Source: MGBC114844 sp910585855
Lineage (GTDB): Bacteria; Bacillota; Clostridia; Lachnospirales; Lachnospiraceae
DNA: 11,652 nt
Direction: 5' to 3'
NCBI GenBank assembly: GCA_965646165.1
Contig: CBFFYP010000108.1
Span: 1 to 11,652, forward strand
The translations under genes were made by a program, and so were the position numbers. Each line of letters opens with the position of its first letter. Position 1 is the stretch's first letter. Shown here piece by piece: positions 7,294 through 11,652 of the stretch. The notes under the pieces are model-generated. The model had not been told where the DNA came from and did no database searches. It saw only the letters and a list, made by a program, of their open reading frames with translations.

Positions 7294-8334
7294 TTATTTG
7301 TTAATAATATCTACTGTCATTTCACTGACATTTCGGATATTATCTTTTATTCCTTCTGTTATATAGATCTTTTTTTCTGTTGTTACCAGAACCATTTCAA
7401 AGTTTTGCTTTTTCCGCCAATATGCTACAGCTTCTTCCATTCCTGCTGCAAAAAAAGCTGTTGAAAATGCATCACAAAAAATACCGCTTTCTCCAATAAT
7501 TGTAACCGAAACCAGTCCATTGTCTGCCGGATATCCATTTGAGGCATCTAAAATATGGCAATATTGTTTTCCGTCTTCTCCAATAAAATAACGCTCATAA
7601 TTGCCGGAAGTAATTACTGCACAGTCTGATGCGGAAAGAATACACATTTCTCCAGAGTCCTCAAAAGGATTTCGAATCCCGATTTTCCAAAGAGAGCCAT
7701 CAGGCTTTGTTCCTAGCATATGAATATTTCCGCCTAAATTAATTAAGGCAGACTTTATATTATTCTCTTTTAAAATTTTTAAAATTTGATCGCTGGTATA
7801 ACCCTTTGCCAATGCTCCGCAGTCAAGCTCTGTTTCCTTTGGCACAGATACCTGTGTTCCTTGTATATTAATGCGGCGATAATCCACATATGTTAAAAGT
7901 TCCTGCAGCCGCTCCTGCTTTGGTATCTGATATTCCTGTGTTGTAAATCCCCATTCTTTTAAGACAGGATAAAGGGTGATATCAAGTGTACCTTGCGTTT
8001 CCTCTCCCACCAAAACGGCGGTATTTAAAATATTGATCGTATCCTCGCTTACAGAAACAGTTTCTCCGTCTGCATGATTGATCTGCCAGATATCACTTCC
8101 TTCTTTTGTAACGGAAAGCAAATCTTCTAGTTCTTTTATTCTGTCACAGGCAAGAGAAATGGTTTCTTCTGTATTTTTTCCATATACCCTTAAATTCATA
8201 TAGGTATCCATTGCAAAAACAGAGCGTTCCGTCATGCTGTCCTTTTCTGAATCTTTTATGGAATAGTCATAAAATATTCCAAAACCCAAGCATAAACTGC
8301 ATAAACCAATAAGCAAAACCATCGCTTTCTTCAT
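7294..8334 (-). CDS. apbE: FAD:protein FMN transferase (ApbE family)
   Basis: ApbE enzymes use FAD to attach FMN covalently to a Thr in extracytoplasmic flavoproteins, releasing AMP. From the ATG at 8334 (with GAGGAAG seven bases before it) the protein has 346 residues. The longer frame starts with TTG at 8349 and lacks that site. In longer-frame numbering there is an N-terminal hydrophobic helix at 8-27, which would anchor the enzyme outside the membrane. It has no good lipobox, although two Cys lie in the helix. Then come MDTYMNLRVYG at 47-57, DCGALAKGY at 176-184, NLGGN at 204-208, HILDASNGYP at 265-274 and DAFSTAFFAAG at 293-303, the usual order of FAD- and Mg-binding blocks. It is the last gene of the operon, 35 bases after the FMN-binding gene that carries its likely target motif. 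Confidence 0.94.
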   Translation of the reverse strand: MKKAMVLLIGLCSLCLGFGIFYDYSIKDSEKDSMTERSVFAMDTYMNLRVYGKNTEETISLACDRIKELEDLLSVTKEGSDIWQINHADGETVSVSEDTINILNTAVLVGEETQGTLDITLYPVLKEWGFTTQEYQIPKQERLQELLTYVDYRRINIQGTQVSVPKETELDCGALAKGYTSDQILKILKENNIKSALINLGGNIHMLGTKPDGSLWKIGIRNPFEDSGEMCILSASDCAVITSGNYERYFIGEDGKQYCHILDASNGYPADNGLVSVTIIGESGIFCDAFSTAFFAAGMEEAVAYWRKKQNFEMVLVTTEKKIYITEGIKDNIRNVSEMTVDIINK

Positions 8335-8369
8335 TATTATCTTCCTCAAATCCTATCTGTCTTTATATT

Positions 8370-8999
8370 CTACTTTTCTTTTGCTTCTTCCAATGCTTTT
8401 TCTGCTGCACCTATGATTGCTTTTGAACTATAAGTTGCTCCAGATACTGCATCTGTTTCACTGTTTTGATTCATAAGAATCTGTTGAAACAAAACCTCTT
8501 TTGCTGTTTCATAATACCAAGTATCTGATTCGCCTGACGTTCCTGAAATCTTGGTAATTCTTCCGTTTTCAATTACAATCGTAATCTCCACATCTCCATC
8601 ATATCCAAATGCACTGGCTGTATAAGTTCCGTCTTTATAAGCAGAAAGTGGAACTGTTTCCTGATTGACATCGTTTTGTATATCCTTTTTTACTTCTTTT
8701 GCCTGCATTTTTTCTGGTTTAGAAAAAGCAGTAATAAAGCCTACTAAAATAACAGTGATACCTGCACAAGCACGATTTAATGCTTTTTTTTCTAATAGTC
8801 TGCCTTTTAGGAGCAGCCATTTTCGTATCCGGCAGATACCATAACTGATAAATACTCCACTATAAACAAAAATCCGCATCAAATATCCTTCTCTTCCCTG
8901 TTGTGCCAAAGGGATACATAATACCAGTACATGCAGATAAATCATTGCATAAAATAAATAGGCAAACCGCTGTATCCTCTTCCAACGCTTTGGCTTCAT
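8370..8999 (-). CDS. Membrane protein: C-terminal half of a ferric-reductase-like domain plus FMN-binding domain
   Basis: A 209-residue protein. Residues 1-32 (RWKRIQRFAYLFYAMIYLHV) resemble the late helix of ferric-reductase/MsrQ-type membrane domains, with His23 as likely heme ligand. Two more helices follow (about 38-57 and 76-93), then an outside linker and an FMN-binding domain of the RnfG/NqrC type (about 117-205). That domain ends in the flavinylation motif DAVSGAT (183-189), where Thr189 is the expected FMN attachment site. The start ATG overlaps the upstream stop as ATGA and has no Shine-Dalgarno before it. Because the N-terminus is only the later part of the membrane domain, this gene probably works as one unit with the gene before it, either as two chains or as a frameshift fusion. 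Confidence 0.88.
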   Translation of the reverse strand: MKPKRWKRIQRFAYLFYAMIYLHVLVLCIPLAQQGREGYLMRIFVYSGVFISYGICRIRKWLLLKGRLLEKKALNRACAGITVILVGFITAFSKPEKMQAKEVKKDIQNDVNQETVPLSAYKDGTYTASAFGYDGDVEITIVIENGRITKISGTSGESDTWYYETAKEVLFQQILMNQNSETDAVSGATYSSKAIIGAAEKALEEAKEK

Positions 9000-9005
9000 T
9001 TTTTT
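8996..9005 (-). other. A7 slippery sequence joining two halves of a reductase-like gene
   Basis: In the upstream frame the codons read AGA AAA AAA TGA, which places the heptamer A AAA AAA directly before the stop. A -1 slip continues in frame as Lys-Lys-Met-Lys-Pro-Lys-Arg-Trp into the downstream gene, giving a protein of about 366 residues. One extra A would do the same permanently. Programmed frameshifting, transcriptional slippage, simple reinitiation at ATGA, or a real or sequencing deletion are all compatible. Confidence 0.6.
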
Positions 9006-9469
9006 CTGACTTTTGGAAAAGAAAGTATTGTTAATGGTATCATAATTGTAAGCATCATTAAAGTAAGAATACTTGCTGCTATTTGATTTTTACTCATTCT
9101 TTCACTTTCTGTAAACAACCAGACAAAATATATTTTTCCATATCCGATATTATGTCCTAATGTCAGCAATGCAGCAAAAATAGAAAGTTCTCCCCGAATC
9201 GGCAAAAAGGCTTTTATCGCCTTTGAACCATTCGGGAATGCTCCTGTCCACATGACTACACACCAAAGTGCCGTAGACAAAATACCTCTGCTTAGTAGTT
9301 CTATTATATAAGTATTTATCCAAGACGGCAAGCCCCTAGAATCGATACAAATGACACATACAGAAAGAATTACTGCTGTTATATAAAACACAACAGCATA
9401 TTTTTTTATAATTTTACGGCATAAATAAGTAAGTCCAAATGTAAAAATAAATACAAAAAGAAATAACAT
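8996..9469 (-). CDS. Membrane protein: N-terminal half of a ferric-reductase-like domain
   Basis: A 157-residue, almost wholly hydrophobic protein with five probable helices (about 1-17, 25-42, 55-78, 93-118, 130-152). RGELSIFAALLTLGHNIGYGK at 92-112 corresponds to the RG-x-LG...H block of ferric-reductase-like membrane domains, and His106 is a likely heme ligand. The protein stops after VRKK, exactly where related single-chain domains would be expected to run on into the next helix, which is encoded by the following gene. The weak ribosome site AAAGGGA precedes the ATG, 15 bases after the Tp47-like gene. The inferred role is to carry electrons across the membrane through heme b to the flavin domain outside. 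Only one histidine per half is obvious, so one heme is more likely than two. Confidence 0.8.
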   Translation of the reverse strand: MLFLFVFIFTFGLTYLCRKIIKKYAVVFYITAVILSVCVICIDSRGLPSWINTYIIELLSRGILSTALWCVVMWTGAFPNGSKAIKAFLPIRGELSIFAALLTLGHNIGYGKIYFVWLFTESERMSKNQIAASILTLMMLTIMIPLTILSFPKVRKK

Positions 9470-9484
9470 ATTTTTCCCTTTCTC

Positions 9485-11002
9485 TTATCTTTTCTTTCGA
9501 ATTACCACTACTGCTCCTGCCAAACAAGCTGCTATTGCCACTGGAACAAGAACTCCTGCTGCGTTTGTCTTTTGTTTTATATCCGAATTTGCAGGTATTT
9601 GCGCATCTGAACTTTCTGTTATAGTTTCCTCTGAACCTGTAGTTGTCTTTTCCTCTGAATTTGTAGTTGTTTTTTCTTCTGAATCTGTAGTTATTTTTTC
9701 ATCATTTTTATTAGAATCAGAAGATATATCAAGTGAAAACTCTAATGTCGTATGATATCCGGTTGCACTTACTACAATCTGATAAGTCCCGCTTTCTGCA
9801 AAAATTTTTTCTTCGTTTCTTTCTGCATTTAAATCAATACTTCCATCTTCCTGTATTATTTTTACACTTCTTCGCCCAGAAGCCGTATACTCTGTTCCAT
9901 TTACTGATACCGTGGCAATATTTTTTAAATAATTTTGAAATGTTTCTTCTGCTGCACCCTCTGCTGCCATTATTTTTCCATCTTTATAAACAGCAGGACT
10001 TTCTTCTGTAAAAAGCACAAAATTTGTTTTCACATCTGCATAAACGCCATTTCCATCCCTTACAATAAGGGTATATTGTCCCGGCATACCTTTTTGGTAA
10101 ACAATCTGGTCTGTAAGAATCTCTGCATTTAAACCTTCTATGGAATACTCCTTTTGATAATCATCTGGAAAATCAGCAAGTGTCATAGGAACAATACCCT
10201 CTGTTACCTCTGTATCAGCCGCTTCTAAAATACCATTAAATTTTATCGGAACATAAAGGGAAGCTGCAAGATTATGATAGCCGCTATCGGTTATATAAGT
10301 AATCTCTGTAATAGTCTGCCCCATAATGCCGTCAAAATCCTCATAATTTAATGTATTCCCATGAGATTCTTTTGTAACAAATCCATTTGACCAAGCAAGA
10401 TTATCTCTCCAAATATTTTCCAAATGCCTCATCGCATAGTGGTCACCGTCCTGTGTTGTTAAAATCACTCCATAAATTCTGCCAATATCAGAAGTTCCTT
10501 CACTATTGTTCAAAGCATCTACCGTAATCTGATAATCTCCCCAAGGGGTATCAGAAGAAATTTCAGCCGAAGCTGTTACCTGTGCCGTTTCTCCTTGAAC
10601 AGCCGAAAACACAACATTTCCATCCTCCACTGTTACAATCTTATAAGCGTCTGGAACTGTATCAACAGCAGTAAAATGATAGGTATTCTCTCCTAAAGCA
10701 GCCAAGGTTTCTTCTGTCAATGCCACATAATAATCTACACCAAGAATTGTACCTGTTCCGTCTGCATTTTCCTGATGATAAGTACCAGCAGTCAAATTTT
10801 CATTTTTCCATTTTGAATCTGTTGCAGAAGAAACAGCATCCACTTCATAGTCAATTCCCTCTGCCTTATAAAATGCATCATAAGGAATCTCCATTGTCCC
10901 ATAAATATAGTTCTCATCTGCATAAGAAGGATATACAAAAATCCCTAAAGCAGCTAATACACAGCCAACAGATACACTTGTAAATAATTTTGTTCTTCTC
11001 AT
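9485..11002 (-). CDS. Tp47-like (PBP-Tp47 domain) secreted, C-terminally membrane-anchored protein
   Basis: A 505-residue protein. The signal peptide is about 1-28 (positive MRRTK, hydrophobic stretch, likely cut after SYA). The N-terminal region with YGTMEIPYDAFY (34-45) and VDAVSSAT (54-61), followed by RHLENIW (192-198) and the GYHNLA block (241-246), resembles the Treponema pallidum 47-kDa lipoprotein, a proposed penicillin-binding protein, as I recall that sequence. Beta-rich domains run to about 428. A Ser/Thr/Glu/Lys linker of eight-residue repeats covers about 438-463. A C-terminal helix (483-500) ends in RKKR, so it is an anchored surface protein rather than a lipoprotein, with no LPxTG. 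DAVSSAT also fits the ApbE flavinylation consensus. It is the first gene of the flavin/heme operon, preceded by TAGGAGTGAGGG, so a redox or ligand-binding role outside the cell is likelier here than wall synthesis. The ligand is unknown. Confidence 0.85.
   Translation of the reverse strand: MRRTKLFTSVSVGCVLAALGIFVYPSYADENYIYGTMEIPYDAFYKAEGIDYEVDAVSSATDSKWKNENLTAGTYHQENADGTGTILGVDYYVALTEETLAALGENTYHFTAVDTVPDAYKIVTVEDGNVVFSAVQGETAQVTASAEISSDTPWGDYQITVDALNNSEGTSDIGRIYGVILTTQDGDHYAMRHLENIWRDNLAWSNGFVTKESHGNTLNYEDFDGIMGQTITEITYITDSGYHNLAASLYVPIKFNGILEAADTEVTEGIVPMTLADFPDDYQKEYSIEGLNAEILTDQIVYQKGMPGQYTLIVRDGNGVYADVKTNFVLFTEESPAVYKDGKIMAAEGAAEETFQNYLKNIATVSVNGTEYTASGRRSVKIIQEDGSIDLNAERNEEKIFAESGTYQIVVSATGYHTTLEFSLDISSDSNKNDEKITTDSEEKTTTNSEEKTTTGSEETITESSDAQIPANSDIKQKTNAAGVLVPVAIAACLAGAVVVIRKKR
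9628..9699 (-). repeat. Three tandem 24-bp repeats in the linker of the Tp47-like gene
   Basis: Units at 9628-9651, 9652-9675 and 9676-9699 share TCTGAA, TGTAGTT and a T-rich end. They encode eight-residue Ser-Glu-Glu-Lys-Thr-Thr-Thr-type repeats in the flexible linker before the membrane anchor. In-frame repeat number could vary between strains. Confidence 0.8.
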
Positions 11003-11078
11003 AATTTTCCCTCACTCCTATACAATTTTAATAACTATCTTTCCATTCTCGATCCTACTTCTAGTTACCTTTATGTTA

Positions 11079-11103
11079 CTTTGGTTAGTAATAACTAACA
11101 AAG
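11079..11103. promoter_or_regulatory. 25-bp dyad in the leader of the flavin/heme operon (candidate operator)
   Basis: The sequence is near-palindromic: CTTTG, then GTTAGTAATAACTAAC, then AAAG, with symmetry around the centre. It lies about 50-75 bases after the predicted transcription start and 77 bases before the Tp47-like ATG. Its TTAG...CTAA half sites recall DtxR/IdeR-type metal-repressor boxes, which would suit an iron- or heme-linked operon. That regulator assignment is only inference. Confidence 0.5.
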
Positions 11104-11162
11104 GAATAAAAAAAGAAAAACTACACTTCCATTTTCTATTTTCAGACCTTTTTTACATCAAA

Positions 11163-11191
11163 ATACTATCATAATCAATTATAAATGTCAA
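11163..11191 (-). promoter_or_regulatory. Promoter of the flavin/heme operon
   Basis: The minus strand reads TTGACA (11191-11186), a 17-bp spacer, then TAGTAT (11168-11163). Transcription would start near 11156, giving a leader of about 150 bases. The MITE target duplication begins only 10 bp upstream of the -35. Confidence 0.7.
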
Positions 11192-11200
11192 CGATTCAAT

Positions 11201-11540
11201 TTCTCAATACAGGATAAACTTATAAACTAAAGGGTTGGCTTTCACCGGACGCAAGAGGCGGTTGGTAGAAATTTTTATTGCAGAACAAATTTTCAGTAAC
11301 GCTTGGAAACAATTCTTTTTTGTTCCGGGATCAAGAAACAGCCAGATTCGAAAACGGTGGGCAACCTGCAGGTGACTTTGGAAAAAAGTTAGAAGTTCTC
11401 GGACTTCTGTTCGAAAACCAAGGAAAAGGCAGAAGTCTTAGAACTTCTTGCTTTTTGGAAACCGGAACAGCAGGCTGTCCACCGTTTTCGAATCTGGCGT
11501 CCTCTAGCTTTAAATTTATAAGTTTATCCTGTTCTCAATA
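11201..11540. mobile_element. MITE-like element with 9-bp target duplication
   Basis: The element spans 11210-11531 (322 bp). Its ends are inverted copies: CAGGATAAACTTATAAA at the left and the perfect complement TTTATAAGTTTATCCTG at the right (17 bp, further similarity inward). Identical direct repeats TTCTCAATA flank it at 11201-11209 and 11532-11540, as expected for a target site duplication. The interior holds a long palindrome: arms 11342-11409 and 11430-11497, 68 bp each at roughly three-quarters identity, around a 20-base loop. No transposase is encoded; the short open frame across it is palindrome sequence. The element separates the operon promoter from anything further upstream. Confidence 0.85.
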
Positions 11541-11652
11541 AGCAATATGGATAGCAGTTCATCCATATGGATTGTTACAGTTCAGCCACCCCCCTTACTG
11601 TAAAGAAAAAGTTCTGGATAAAATCAGGGTATTCTGTTATAATTATATATAA
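11541..11652 (+). promoter_or_regulatory. Right-end intergenic sequence with a dyad and a candidate plus-strand promoter
   Basis: ATATGGAT at 11545-11552 faces ATCCATAT at 11561-11568, a perfect 8-bp dyad, and ATATGGAT recurs at 11565-11572. Further right, TGGATA (11615-11620), 17 bp and TATAAT (11638-11643) with an extended TG make a plausible promoter directed out of the window. No gene is visible in this part. Confidence 0.35.

Noticed and set aside
8275..8334. ApbE as a lipoprotein, from the cysteines in its N-terminal helix
   Set aside because: Neither Cys is preceded by a proper lipobox (the residue before it is Leu), so a simple membrane anchor is more likely.
9628..9699. Tandem 24-bp repeats as a CRISPR-like array
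   Set aside because: There are no spacers; the repeats are contiguous, in frame and encode a linker.
11278..11541. 87-codon plus-strand frame at the right end
   Set aside because: It is contained in the MITE palindrome and its composition simply mirrors the inverted arms.

Overview
The window looks like a chromosomal segment of a low-GC Gram-positive anaerobe, most likely a Lachnospiraceae-type Clostridium relative. That is an inference from AT-rich codon use, strong AGGAGG-type ribosome sites, the gene families present and the many palindromic intergenic repeats. All convincing genes lie on the minus strand, so the order of transcription runs from right to left. No rRNA, tRNA, CRISPR array or transposase gene was seen.

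Right part (about 7294-11191): a four-gene operon behind a good promoter (TTGACA, 17 bp, TAGTAT) and a 25-bp dyad in its leader. In order it encodes a secreted, membrane-anchored Tp47-like protein; a 5-TM ferric-reductase-like half protein; a 3-TM half protein carrying an FMN-binding domain; and an ApbE-type FAD:protein FMN transferase. Together they look like a membrane heme/flavin electron-transfer unit that passes electrons out of the cell. ApbE would attach FMN to Thr189 in the DAVSGAT motif of the FMN-binding protein. Two points stand out. The two half proteins meet at a seven-A run in a geometry that a -1 shift would turn into one continuous protein, with no Shine-Dalgarno before the second start. 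The Tp47-like protein also carries a DAVSSAT motif that fits the ApbE target consensus.

Middle (about 6212-7293): an intergenic stretch of about 1.1 kb. It holds a compact transcription unit with its own promoter, a perfect Shine-Dalgarno, an unrecognised 35-residue peptide and a strong terminator. Next to it are two palindromic repeats and an upstream region for the ABC genes.

Left part (619-6187): two adjacent ABC half-exporters that form a heterodimer with one degenerate ATP site, a histidine-phosphatase-family protein behind a candidate promoter of its own, and a tandem-GNAT acetyltransferase.

Repeats: (i) a 322-bp MITE-like element at 11210-11531 with 17-bp perfect terminal inverted repeats, an exact 9-bp target duplication and a 68-bp internal palindrome; (ii) a related, opposite-facing, decayed copy at 1 to about 534, enlarged by a nested multi-hairpin segment; (iii) three copies of another palindromic repeat of about 175 bp at 1623-1800, 6593-6770 and, partial and inverted, 6288-6380.
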